A DNA stretch of 64,000 nucleotides from Euonymus europaeus (lineage: Eukaryota; Streptophyta; Magnoliopsida; Celastrales; Celastraceae). The notes below the pieces were generated by a model. The model saw nothing but the letters and a program-made list of their open reading frames with translations. It did no database searches and had not been told where the DNA came from. The stretch spans positions 14,892,501 through 14,956,500 of the forward strand of contig OY756958.1 of NCBI GenBank assembly GCA_963580455.1. The letters are read 5' to 3'. Positions 33,694 through 46,600 of this stretch are shown piece by piece. Position numbers and translations under genes: made by a program. How positions within the stretch are numbered: position 1 is the stretch's first letter; every line of letters starts with the position of its first letter.

Positions 33694-36600
33694 ATGCAGA
33701 TGAATACCCGTAGAACTACCAGGTCCGAGAGTGGGACTGTAGTACCTCGTGGCAGAGGCCGACAGGGAGTTGGTAGGGGCCGAGGTAGAGGCCGTAGTGT
33801 TGGGGTGGAACGTGTTACTAGAGGCACACCTAGCACTGAGGATTCGGTTCCGAATGTGGATCCGGAGTTGAGAGATGAGGAGATAGTTCTTGAGGGACTA
33901 CCGATGGAGAGTGATGATCAGCAGGCACCACCTGAGGTGCATGTTGCTCCTGTTACTACAGGGGGGCAACCAGTGACGATTGAGAGTCTTACTAGTTTCA
34001 TGATGAGTATGGTACAGACACAGGCATAGACCATAGCTCAGGCAGTGGCTCAGGTGATGGGTGCTACTGGCACTCGTACTGAGGGAGTTGTACCAGAGGC
34101 TACAACTTAGGTAGCAACAGTACCTAGAGTTGGGAGAGGGATGTATGAGGTGGACCAATTGAGGAGGACTACTCCTCCAACATTTTCTGGAGACGGAACG
34201 GGTGTGGGGGCGGAGGAGTGGTTCAACCAGCTGAGTATGAGAATGGACACTCTTGAGATACCCGATGAGAGACGGGTGAAGTTTGTGTTCTACTACTTGA
34301 GTGGTGCGGCCTATGAATGGTGGATGTCCATGGGTCAGAGACGGAATGAGCTGACTTGGACTTCGTTTGAGCAGTTATTTATGCAGAAGTTTGTGCCAAG
34401 GCCTCTGCAAACGGAGAAGGCCAAACAGTTTCTAGATTTATTTCAGACATCAGAGATGACGGTGTCTCAGTACACCAAGCAGTTTGAGGAGTTATACCGG
34501 TATGGGAAGGAGTTTGCTCCCACGGATGTGAAGAAGGCAGTGAGGTACCGAGATGGGTTGCTTCCCAGTCTTGGTAGAATGGTGATGGCCACTAGGGTGG
34601 TGTCATATCAGGACACAGTGGAGATGGCTCTTGATTTTGAGTTGAGTGAGAAAAGTGAAGCTCAGAGGAAGCGTCCAGTGATTGAGGGTAGTAGTGGTGG
34701 TCGTAGTAGCCACAAGAAACCGAGAGCGGATTTTCGTCAACAGAAAGGGGACCGAGGCAAGGGTTCTAGGCTACCATGGGGTAAGATGACGTGCTTCAAG
34801 TGTGGGAAAGAGGGGCACAAGGCAAGTGAGTGCAAGCTTTCTGGGTTTAAGTGCTTTGGGTGTGGCAAGTTGGGTCACAGAAAGAGTGAGTGTCTGGAGG
34901 GCAACCAGAGAGCCCAGCAGCAGAGCATACCTGGAGTACCGCCTCCGGCTCTTCCTTCCAATGTTCCAATGGGAGGAAGGGGGCGGGGTGGGACTCGCCA
35001 GCCACAGCAGCAGCAGAATGCACTGGTAGAGGGACGTGTCTATGCATTGGGTCATCAGGAGGCACAGGAGCATCCAAACTTCATTGGAGGTACCTTCTTG
35101 ATTTCTAATTGTTGGGCAAGAGTCTTGTTTGATTCGGGGGCTACCTCATCTTTCATTACTAGTTCGTTAGCACACGCACTAGAGGTGGAGATTTCGCCAA
35201 TAAGACGAATGTTCACGGTATCCTCACCATTCGGATACTTTACCACATTGGAGGGGGTAGTGTTCGGTTGTGAGTGTCGGTTTGGAGAAATATCTCTGAA
35301 AGCCGACTTGTATGTATTAGATTTCCAGGATTTTGATGTGATTCTTGGAGTTGATTGGTTGACGAAGCACCAAGGGTTGCTTGACTTTTGGGAGAGGAAG
35401 ATTACTCTTAGAGCACCCGAGGGAGGAGTAATTCAGTTGAGGGGATCGAAGGGGATTCCATGCCCTCATTTCATGGATAATCCTTCGTACCAAGATTGTA
35501 GAGTTGCGAGTTTGGTGAGTTCGGCTCCTAAGGGAGATGTAGCTACTATGATTCGGGTAGTGGAAGAGTTTATGGATGTATTTCCGGAAGAGTTGCCGGG
35601 ATTACCTCCGAAGAGGGAGATAGACTTTGCTATTGAGTTGCATCCGAATGTCAAACCGATTTCGATTCCGCCGTATCGGATGGCTCCAGCAGAGTTGAAG
35701 GAGTTCAGTTCTCAATTAGAGGAGTTGCTAGACTTGGGATTCATTAGACCGAGTGTGTCCCCGTGGGGAGCACCGGTGTTGTTCGTCAAGAAGAAAGACG
35801 GAAGTTTGAGGATGTGTATTGATTATAGGCAGTTGAATAAGGTTACAGTGAGAAATAAGTATCCATTGCCTAGGATCAATGATTTGTTTGACCAATTGAG
35901 AGGTGCTAGGCATTTCTCTAAGATTGACTTGAGGTCGGGATATCATCAGTTGAGGATTAAGGATGAGGATATCCAGAAAACAGCGTTTAGAACTCGTTAT
36001 GGGCATTATGAGTTCCTTGTGATGCCGTTTGGGTTGACAAATGCCCCGGCGGTATTCATGGACCTAATGCAAAGGGTTCTTCGACCGTTTTTGGACAAGT
36101 TTGTAGTTGTGTTTATTGATGATATACTGATTTATTCTCCTACGGAGGAAGAGCATGAAGAACACTTGAGGGTAGTGTTACAGACATTGAGGGAGAATCA
36201 ACTGTATGCTAAATTGAGTAAGTGTGAATTTTGGGCCACGGAAGTGAAGTTCCTAGGCCATGTGATCACTCAAGAAGGCATAGCGGTTGACTACTCCAAA
36301 GTTGAGTCAGTTTTGAATTGGGAGAGGCCGAAGAATGTGACTGAGATCCGGAGTTTCCTAGGATTGGCAGGATACTACCGGAGGTTTATTGAGGACTTCT
36401 CAAGAGTTGCTTCGCCGATGACGCAGCTCACGAAGAAGGGTACGCCGTTTGTGTGGACAGACGAGTGTGAGGCCGCGTTTGAAAAGTTGAAGAAAAGGTT
36501 GACAACACCTCCAGTGTTAGTAGTTCCGGAGAGGAATGTTGGCTATCAGGTGTATTGCGATGCATCTGGAATTGGGTTGGGTTGTGTGTTGATGCAGCAG

Positions 36601-38442
36601 GGCCGAGTGATAGAGTATGGTTCGAGGTTGTTGAAGACACATGAGAGGAATTATCCGGTGCATGATCTGGAGTTGGCGGCAGTGGTATTTGCTCTTAAGC
36701 AGTGGAGGTATTATCTCTATGGAGAGACGTTTGAGGTGTTCTCGGATCACAAAAGCCTCAAGTACCTATTCACCCAAAAAGAGTTGAACTTACGGCAAAG
36801 GCGGTGGATGGAGTACTTGGAGGATTTTGATTTTAATTTGCAATACCATCCTGGTAAAGCGAATGTGGTTGCGGATGCATTGAGTAGGAAGCAGAAGGTT
36901 GCTAGCTTATTCATGCATGAGTGGGAAATTGTGGAGACAATCAATGAGTTTGGATTGGAGTTGAAGAGTCAAGAGGAAAAGATGCATTTGTGTTCTATGA
37001 CTTCGAGACCTATGATGGTTCAGAAGGTTATAGATGCACAAAATGGAGATCATGCATTTGATGTGATTGATGAGAGTCTTGGATGGCTTCGAGGGAATGA
37101 TGGTGGAGTACGATATGCGGGAAGGTTAGTGGTTCCCGAAAATGATGAGTTGAGACAGGAGATTCTAAAGGAAGCACATCATTCTTGGTTTGCTATGCAT
37201 CCCGGGGGTACGAAGATGTACCGAGACTTGAGGCAGAGTTTCTGGTGGAAGGGTATGAAGGCCGATGTTGCTAGATTTGTGACGAAGTGTCTTACTTGTC
37301 AACAAGTGAAGGCAGAACATCAGAGACCAGCTGGATTGTTGCAACCATTACCAGTAGCGGAATGGAAGTGGGAGAAGATCACAATGGACTTTGTGACGGC
37401 ATTGCCAATGACTCAGAGGAGGCATGATGCGGTTTGGGTGATAGTGGACAGATTGACTAAGTCTGCACACTTCTTACCCATGAACAAGACGGATTCATTG
37501 GAGACCTTGAGTACTATGTATATCAAGGAGATTGTGAGACTTCACGGAATTCCATTATCTATCGTGTCGGACCGAGACCCGAGGTTCACAGGTAGATTCT
37601 GGAGTAGCTTACAGGAGGCATTGGGAACGAAGTTGGATTTCTCTACAGCTTATCATCCTCAGAGTGACGGACAGAGTGAGAGAACCATACAGGTTCTGGA
37701 GGATATGCTACGGGCATGTGTAGTTGATTTTGGAGGAAGTTGGGATCGGTACTTACATTTGGCGGAGTTTGTGTATAACAACTCTTTCCAAAGTAGTATC
37801 AGGATGGCACCTTACGAGGCGCTCTACGGGAGGCCTTGTAGGTCGCCCTTGTGTTGGGCAGAGGTTGGTGAGAAAGTTGTGTCAGGACCGGAGATGGTCA
37901 AAGAAGCACGAGAGAGAGTGGATGAGATACGGAAGCGGTTGATCACCGCACAGAACTGACAGAAGTCTTATGCTGACCGGAGGAGGAGACCTTTGGAGTT
38001 CGCTGTAGGCGATAAGGTTTTCTTGAAGGTTAGTCCGAGACGGGGAATTCAGAGATATAGCAAGCATGGGAAGTTGGCACCGAGGTTTGTGGGGCCATTT
38101 GAGATTTTGGAGACAGTTGGACCGGTGGCGTACCGTTTGGCACTTCCACCGAAGCTTGAGAAGGTTCACAATGTATTCCATGTATCTATGCTTCGGAAAT
38201 ATGAGCCGGACCCGTCGCATGTGATAGATTGGACTACGTTGGAGGTTGAGGAAGATGGGAGCTACACTCTTCAAGCGGTGAAGATTCTAGACCGACAGAA
38301 CAAGGTCACGAGGTCGAGTGTGATACCATTGGTAAAAGTGATGTGGATGTACCACGGAGTTGAAGAAGCAACTTGGGAGTTGGAGTCTCGAATGAAGGAA
38401 AGGTACCCGGAGTTGTTCGGAGATTCAGGTACGTGTGTGTAG
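33694..38442 (+). pseudogene. gag-pol: Gypsy unit 2 gag-pol, three in-frame stops
   Basis: Same polyprotein as unit 1, colinear at +7407. It carries TAG at 34027-34029 (private), TAG at 34108-34110 (shared with unit 1), and TGA at 37957-37959 (private) between integrase core and chromodomain. The longest open piece is 34141-37959 (1272 codons), with protease, RT, RNase H and most of integrase; 37960-38442 holds the in-frame remainder with the chromodomain-like end. All six internal differences I spotted against unit 1 are C-to-T or G-to-A in this copy, including both private stops. The substitutions seen (Asp to Asn near 37141, Gly to Arg near 37801) leave catalytic residues intact. Confidence 0.93.
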
Positions 38443-38467
38443 TTAAATTTTGGGACGAAATTTTATT

Positions 38468-38480
38468 AAGGGGGGGAGGA
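38468..38480 (+). promoter_or_regulatory. Polypurine tract of unit 2
   Basis: AAGGGGGGGAGGA directly before LTR3, identical to the tract of unit 1. Confidence 0.88.
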
Positions 38481-40653
38481 TGTGAAACCCCGACTTAAAA
38501 ATTTTAGTTTTGAGTCGAAATACGGATGATCCGTGAGGTACGGAATCATAGAAAAATGGTTTTGAGTTAGGTTCGGTAAATGGGTCATAACTTTGTGTAT
38601 ACATGTCCGTTTTGGGCCCGTAATATATCAAATCGAAGCTTGAACCGAGCCGGAAAATAAAAATGAGAAAAACTGGGTTTCTGGAAAACAGGAACCGTCC
38701 GGACGGTTAAAACAGCCGTCCGGACGGTTTGTGAAGGAACTGGGGCAGATTCATGTTTTAGAGAAAATTTTGGTGCTGTGAACAGTAGACCGTCCGGACG
38801 GTCTAACGAGGCGTCCGGACGGTTAAGCCTGCGAAGTGGGCAGAGAGTGGAGGAAGAGGCAAGCGTCCGGACGGTCACTTGAGGCGTCCGGACGGTTATC
38901 GGGAAATCAGTTTTTAAGCTAAGTTTTTAGACATTTCTGCATATTTCTTCTTGGAGAGCCCGACTAGAGAGAGAAAGTGAGAGAGAAGAAGAGAGAGAAG
39001 GAGATTTTGGCAAGAGATTGACTTGGAGATTGTTGATTGACGATCCTTGAAGCTTAAGGAGGATGATTCAAGCTTGGTTTTGGAGTTTTGGTAAGTTTTC
39101 CATAGTTTTTGAAATTCTAGGTTTTTGTTAGATTTGTTTGATTCTTAAGGAGATGAGCTCTATGCTTTAGATATGTTGATTATAGGTTGATTTTGGATGT
39201 TTATGTAGATTGGTTTGTGATTTTGAGTTGAGTTGAGCTTGGAGTGAGTTGGAGGATTTTTGGAAGGAATTTCTAGAGAGAGAAGTAAGTGATTTCGAAT
39301 TTATTGATTTTAATTGATGTTTATATGAGTTGTGGTTGATATATTGATGCATGTGAGGGTTCGGTTACGCCACATTGTAGGTTTGGGCAAACCGGAACCC
39401 TAGGAAAGGAATTTGAGAAATTGTGGTAATTTGCTCGACACGAGGTAGGAGATTTCCAACCATTCTTTCTATCATTCATTTTCGATATGTAAAGAGATTT
39501 TCGATTCTTCATTGGTCGTTTCTTTTGTGTTTCCGCCTTAATTGCTCCTAAGGGGAAACGAACCCAAATTGTGATTCTTGTTGATTCTTGATGTTGCATG
39601 ACCCGAGTGTGTGTGTTCCATCTCCTATGGACACGATGTGATTTCCGTTCATGCATCATGGTAGTTATGTATATATATATATGTAGGTTGTTCATATATA
39701 TAACTATTCAGCATGTCATGACATAGTGCATTAGAGTTGCATGGGGGACCGGGTATGGACTCGGGAACCTTTAGGTTTCTTGAAAGCTACTTGGGGGGAT
39801 GACGAGGTGATGAGAGTTACCACTGAGTCATGTGAACTCCAAGTAGGATAACGCACTAGGGGTAAGGTCAAGAGTGACTCGCCTTGTGGGGTGCGGGCGT
39901 GATAGGTTCACGCAACCGGATGATCCTAGGAGTGGTTGGTTGTGGTGAGCTTGCTCCCGTGCAATATTTCATTGAGTTGCAATGATATTGTGGTTGTTAT
40001 GCTCCGAAAGGGTTATCCGGGTAAATGTTGATGTGAACTTGTTGAGTATACGTTCATGTGGTAGTTACATATTGATGCATTGCTTCCTTTTGGTTCTACC
40101 TATATTGATGTTTAATTCATACCCTACTGAGCTTCTAGCTCACTCCTTTACTTTCTTCCTTCCACAGGAGACACTGGTACGGGTACTGGTGCTGCGGATC
40201 GGTGAGCAGGTCATGACATGGATGGCCCTGGATAGAATAGGATGCTAGAGATATACTCTATGCATATGGGTGTACGTAGTATATCTATGTTGAGAGAATA
40301 TAACCATTTGGCACTGTGGTGCTTGTATGTGGTTGTAGATGTTGTTTGATGGTTATATTTGATGTTTTATAAATCTGTGTGTTGATTTATATGTGATGCC
40401 ATCAGTTTGTGCATGCTGGTAGTGGATGGCCTGAGGCCTAGGGTCAGGATTGCATGTGGTTGAGGCCCGAGGCCTATGTTTGCTAGGTTGCTAGTGTGAT
40501 GTTGTTGTTGCTGCGTTTCTGATGCAGGTGGGCGCTCTCCGATATACGGGGAGGTGCCGCCGGATTTCCGGTTGATCCTGGATGTTCACACTAGTGACCT
40601 AGGAAGGGTGCGGAGAGAGCACCCAGTCGCGTCTCCGGAAACGGGGCGTGACA
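38481..40653 (+). repeat. LTR3 (2173 bp)
   Basis: Same length and ends as LTR2. Private variants include GTTTTGGGCCCG (38609 region) and GCGTTTCTGATG (40514 region). Followed by the right target-site copy TCCTA and then uninterrupted satellite, so this is the true right edge of the insertion. Confidence 0.95.
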
Positions 40654-40658
40654 TCCTA
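40654..40658 (+). repeat. Right target-site duplication of the gypsy composite
   Basis: TCCTA, the standard satellite bases at phase 118-122, matching 23683-23687 at four of five positions. The same TCCTA also follows LTR1 and LTR2 because the captured satellite starts there. Confidence 0.7.
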
Positions 40659-43600
40659 GATTCTTTCGATGCCAAAACCCCAACTTTCTATGACAAATGG
40701 ACAAAAACATTAAAAGCTCCTCCATAGAGTGAGTTGTGCAACTTCGGACTATCAAAGTTGATCGGTGTACACTTTTTATTGTTATTCTATATCAAATATT
40801 ATGAGTATAAGCTTCCTAGATTATTTCGATGCCAAAAACCCAACTTTCTATGACAAAATGACAAAACCGTTTAAAGCTCCTCCATAGGGTGAGTTGAGCA
40901 ACTTTGGACTATCAAAGTTGCTCGGTGTACACTTTTTGTTGTTCTTCTATGTCAATTTTTACGAGTATAAGCTTCCTAGATTATTTCGATGCCAAAACAC
41001 CAACTATCAATGACAAATCGACAAAACCGTTAAAAGCTACTCCATCGAGAGAGTTGAGCAACTTCAGAACATAAAAGTTGCTCGGTGTACACTTCTTATT
41101 GTTATTCTATATCAAATTTTACGAGTATAAGCTTCCTAGATTATTTCGATGCCAAAACTCCAACTTTCTATGACAAATGGACAAAACCGTTTAAATCTCC
41201 TCCATAGAATGAGTTGAGCAACTTCGGACTATCAAAGTTGCTCGCTGTACACTTTTTATTGTTCTTCTATGTAAAATTTAACGAGTGTATGCTTGCTGGA
41301 TTAGTTTGATGCGAAAACCGCAACTATCAATAAAAAATGGGCAAAACCGTTAAAAGCTACTTCATATTGAGTTGAGCAATTCCAGACTATCAAAGTTGCT
41401 GGTTGTACACTTTTTATTGTTCTTCTACGTCAAATTTTAGGAGTATAAGCTTCCTAGATTATTTCGATGCCAAAACCCCAACTTTCTAGGACAAATGGAT
41501 AAAACCGTTTAAAGCTCCTCCATAGAGTGAGTTGAGCAACTTCGGACTATCAAAGTTGATCGGTGTACACATTTTGTTGTTCTTCTATGTCAAATTTTAC
41601 GAGTCTATGCTTCCTAGATTATTTCGATTTGAAAACACCAAATTTACGAGACAAATGGACAAAAACGTTAAAAGCTCCTCCATAGAGAGAGTTGAGCAAC
41701 TTCTAATCATCAAAGTTGGTCGGTGTACACTTTTTATTGTTCTTCAATGTCAAATTTTACGAGTATATATTTGCTGGATTAGTTTGATGCCAAAACCCCA
41801 ACTATCAATAAAAAATGGGCAAAACCGTTAAAAGCTTCTTCATAGTGCGTTGTGCGATTCCAGACCATCAAAGTTGCTCGTTGTACACTTTTTATTGTTC
41901 TTCTACGCCAAATTTTAGGAGTATAAGCTTCCTGGATTATTTCGATGCCAAAACCCCAACTTTCTAGGACAAATGGACAAAACCGTTTAAAGCTCCTCTA
42001 TAGAGTGAGTTGAGCAACTTCGAACTATCAAAGTTGGTCGGTGTACACTTTTTATTGTTCTTCTATGTCAAATTTTACGAGTATAAGCTTCCTAGATTAT
42101 TTCGATGTGAAAACACCAACTTCACAAGACAAATGGACAAAAACGTTAGAAGCTCCTTCATAGAGAGAGTTGAGCAACTTCTAATCATCAAAGTCGCTCG
42201 GTGTACACTTTTTATTGTTCTTTTATGTCAAATTTTACGAGTATATGCTTCCTAGATTATTTCGATATGAAAACACCAATTTCACAAGACAAATGGACAA
42301 AAACGTTAGAAGCTCCTCCATAGAGAGAGTTGTGCAACTTCAGACTATCAAAATTGCTCGGTGTACACTTTTTATTGTTATTCTATGTCAAATTTTACGA
42401 GTATAAGCTTCCAAGATTATTTCGATGTCAAAACCCCAACTTTCTATGACAAATGGACAAAAACTTTTAAAGCTACTCAATAGAGAGAGTTGAGCAACTT
42501 AAGAACATAAAAGTTGCTCGGTGTACACTTTTTATTGTTATTCTATATCAAATTTTACGAGTATAAGCTTCCTAGATTATTTCGATGCCAAAACCCCAAC
42601 TTTCTATGACAAATGGATAAAACCGTTTATAGCTCCTCCATAGAGTGAGTTGAGCAACTTCAGACTATCAAAATTGCTCGGTGTACACTTTTTATTGTTA
42701 TTCTATGTCAAATTTTAGGAGTATAAGCTTCCTAGATTCTTTCGATGCCAAAACCCCAACTTTCTATGACAAATGGACAAAAACAATAAAAGCTCCTCCA
42801 TAGAGTGAGTTGTGCAACTTCGGACTATCAAAGTTGATCGGTGTACACTTTTTATTGTTATTCTATATCAAATTTTACGAGTATAAGCTTCCTAGATTAT
42901 TTCGATGCCAAAAACCCAACTTTCTATGACAAAATGACAAAACCATTTAAAGCTCCTCCATAGGGTTAGTTGAGCAACTTTGGACTATCAAAGTTGCTCG
43001 GTGTACACTTTTTGTTGTTCTTCTATGTCAATTTTTACGAGTATAAGCTTCCTAGATTATTTCGATGCGAAAACACCAACTATCAATGACAAATCGACAA
43101 AACCGTTAAAAGCTACTCCATAGAGAGAGTTGAGCAACTTCAGAACATAAAAGTTGCTCGGTGTACACTTTTTATTGTTATTCTATATCAAATTTTACGA
43201 GTATAAGCTTCCTAGATTATTTCGATGCCAAAACTCCAACTTTCTATGACAAATGGACAAAACCGTTTAAATCTCCTCCATAGAATGAGTTGAGCAACTT
43301 CGGACTATCAAAGTTGCTCGGTGTACACTTTTTGTTGTTCTTCTATGTAAAATTTTACGAGTATATGCTTGCTGGATTAGTTTGATGCGAAAACCGTAAC
43401 TATCAATAAAAAATGGGCAAAACCGTTAAAAGCTACTTCATACTGAGTTGAGCAATTCCAGACTATCAAAGTTGCTGGTTGTACACTTTTTATTGTTCTT
43501 CTACGTCAAATTTTAGGAGTATAAGCTTCCTAGATTATTTCGATGCCAAAACCCCAACTTTCTAGGACAAATGGACAAAACCGTTTAAAGCTCCTCCATA

Positions 43601-46600
43601 GAGTGAGTTGAGCAACTTCGGACTATCAAAGTTGATCGGTGTACACTTTTTGTTGTTCTTCTATGTCAAATTTTACGAGTCTAAGCTTCCTAGATTATTT
43701 CGATTTGGAAACACCAAATTTACAAGGCAAATGGACAAAAACGTTAAAAGCTCCTCCATAGAGAGAGTTGAGCAACTTCTAATCATCAAAGTTGCTCGGT
43801 GTACACTTTTTATTGTTCTTCTATGTCAAATTTTACGAGTATATGTTTGCTGGATTAGTTTGATGCCAAAACCCCAACTATCAATAAAAAATGGGCAAAA
43901 CCGTTAAAAGCTACTTCATAGTGAGTTGAGAAATTCCAGACCATCAAAGTTGCTCGTTGTACACTTTTTATTGTTCTTCTACGTCAAATTTTAGGAGTAT
44001 AAGCTTCCTGGATTATTTCGATGCCAAAACCCCAACTTTCTAGGACAAATGGACAAAACCGTTTAAAACTCCTCCATAGAGTGAGTTGAGCAACTTCGGA
44101 CTATCAAAGTTGCTCGGTGTACACTTTTTGTTATTCTTCTATGTCAAATTTTACGAGTCTAAGCTTCCTAGATTATTTCGATTTGAAAACACCAAATTTA
44201 CAAGACAAATGGATAAAAACGTTAAAAGCTCCTCCGTAGAGAGAGTTGACCAACTTCTAATCATCAAAGTCGCTCGTTGTACACTTTTTATTGTTCTTCT
44301 ATGTCAAATTTTACGAGTATATGCTTTCTGGATTATTTTGTTGCCAAAACCCGAACTTTCTATGACAAATGGACAAAAACTTTAAAAGCTCCTCCATAGA
44401 GAGAGTTGTGCAACTTCGGACTATCAAAGTTGCTCGGTGTACACTTTTTATTGTTCTTCTATGTCAAATTTTACGAGTATATGTTTGCTGGATTAGTTTG
44501 ATGCCAAAACCCCAACTATCAATAAAAAATGGGCAAAACCGTTAAAAGCTTCTTCATAGTGCGTGGAGCAATTCCAGACCATCAAAGTTGCTCGTTGTAC
44601 ACTTTTTATTGTTCTTCTACGCCAAATTTTAGGAGTATAAGCTTCCTGGATTATTTCGATGACAAAACCCCAACTTTCTAGGACAAATGGACAAAATCGT
44701 TTAAAGCTCCTCTATAGAGTGAGTTGAGCAACTTCGGACTATCAAAGTTGCTCGGTGTACACTTTTTATTGTTCTTCTATGTCAAATTTTACGTGTATAA
44801 GCTTCCTAGATTATTTCGATGTGAAAACACCAACTTCACAAGACAAATGGGCAAAAACGTTAAAAGCTCCTTTATAGAGAGAGTTGAGCAACTTCTAATC
44901 ATCAAAGTCGCTCGGTGTACACTTTTTATTGTTCTTCTATGTCAAATTTTACGAGTATACGCTTCCTAGATTATTTCGATGTGAAAACACCAACTTTACA
45001 AGACAAATGGACAAAAACGTTAGAAGCTCCTCCATAGAGAGAGTTGTGCAACTTCAGACTATCAAAATTGCTCGGTGTACACTTTTTATTGTTATTCTAT
45101 GTCAAATTTTACGAGTATAAGCTTCCTAGATTATTTCGATGCCAAAACCCTAACTTTCTATGACAAATGGACAAAAACTTTTAAAGCTACTCAATAGACA
45201 GAGTTGAGCAACTTCAGAACATAAAAGTTGCTCGGTGTACACTTTTTATTGTTATTCTATGTCAAATTTTACGAGTATAAGCTTCCAAGATTATTTCGAT
45301 GCCAAAACCCCAACTTTCTATGACAAATGGACAAAAACTTTTAAAGCTACTCAATAGAGAGAGTTGGGCAAATTAAGAACATAAAAGTTGCTCGGTGTAC
45401 ACTTTTTATTGTTATTCTATATCAAATTTTACGAGTATAAGCTTCCTAGATTATTTCGATGCCAAAACCCCAACTTTCTATGACAAATGGACAAAAACGT
45501 TTAAAGCTCCTCCATAGAGTGAGTTGAGCAACTTCGGACTATCAAAATTGCTCGGTGTACACTTTTTATTGTTATTCTATGTCAAATTTTACGAGTATAA
45601 GCTTCCTGGATTATTTCGATGCCAAAACCCCAACTTTTTAAGACAAATGGACAAAACCGTTAAAAGCTCCTCCATAGAGAGAATTGTGCAATTTCGGACT
45701 ATCAAAGTTGCTCGGTGTACACTTTTTATTGTTCTTCTATCTCAAATTTTACGAGTATAAGCTTCGTAGATTATTTCGATGTGAAAACACCAACTTTACA
45801 AGACAAATGGACAAAAACGTTAAAAGCTCCTCCATAGAGAGAGTTGAGCAACTTCAGACCATAAAAGTTACTAGGTGTACACTTTTTATTTTTCTTCTAT
45901 GTCAAATTTTACGATTATAAGCATCCTAGATTATTTCGATGCCAAAACCCCAACTTTCTATGACAAATGGACAAAAACATTAAAAGCTCCTCGAAAGAGT
46001 GAGTTGTGCAACTTCGGACTATCAAAGTTGCTCGGTGTACACTTTTTATTGTTCTTCTATGTCAAATTTTACGTGTATAAGCTTCCTAGATTATTTCGAT
46101 TCCAAAACCCCAACTTTCTATGACAAATGGACAAAACCGTTTAAAGCTCCTCCATAGAGTGAGTTGTCCTACTTCGGACAATCAAAGTTGCTCGGTGTAC
46201 ACTTTTTATTGTTATTCTAGGTAAAATTTTACGAGTAAAAGCTTCCTAGATTCTTTCGATGCCAAAACCCCAACTTTCTATGACAAATGGACAAAAACAT
46301 TAAAAGCTCCTCCATAGAGTGAGTTGTGCAACTTCGGACTATCAAAGTTGATCGGTGTACACTTTTTATTGTTATTCTATATCAAATTTTACGAGTATAA
46401 GCTTCCTAGATTATTTCGATGCCAAAAACCCAACTTTCTATGACAAAATGACAAAACCGTTTAAAGCTCCTCCATAGGGTGAGTTGAGCAACTTTGGACT
46501 ATCAAAGTTGCTCGGTGTACACTTTTTGTTGTTCTTCTATGTCAATTTTTACGAGTATAAGCTTCCTAGATTATTTCGATGCCAAAACACCAACTATCAT

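Larger units (their letters stand above)
23688..40653 (+). mobile_element. Composite Ty3/gypsy chromovirus: LTR-int-LTR-int-LTR
   Basis: Three near-identical LTRs begin at 23688, 31074 and 38481, with two internal regions of 4790 bp. The repeat period is 7407 bp (7386 between the first two LTRs because LTR1 lacks 21 bp). Each internal region is preceded by 444 bp of satellite. A target-site duplication flanks only the whole structure. Domain order protease, RT, RNase H, integrase, and a C-terminal chromodomain-like block place it among plant chromoviruses, most like the Tekay clade. Neither unit has a recognisable primer-binding site after its 5' LTR, so both should be unable to start normal reverse transcription. 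LTRs differ at few positions, implying a young insertion and younger duplication. Confidence 0.93.

Noticed and set aside
23688..40653. Two independent or nested insertions of the gypsy element
   Set aside because: There is no target duplication between the units, the period is exactly 7407 bp, and both units share the same satellite/gag junction and amber codon, all pointing to duplication in place.
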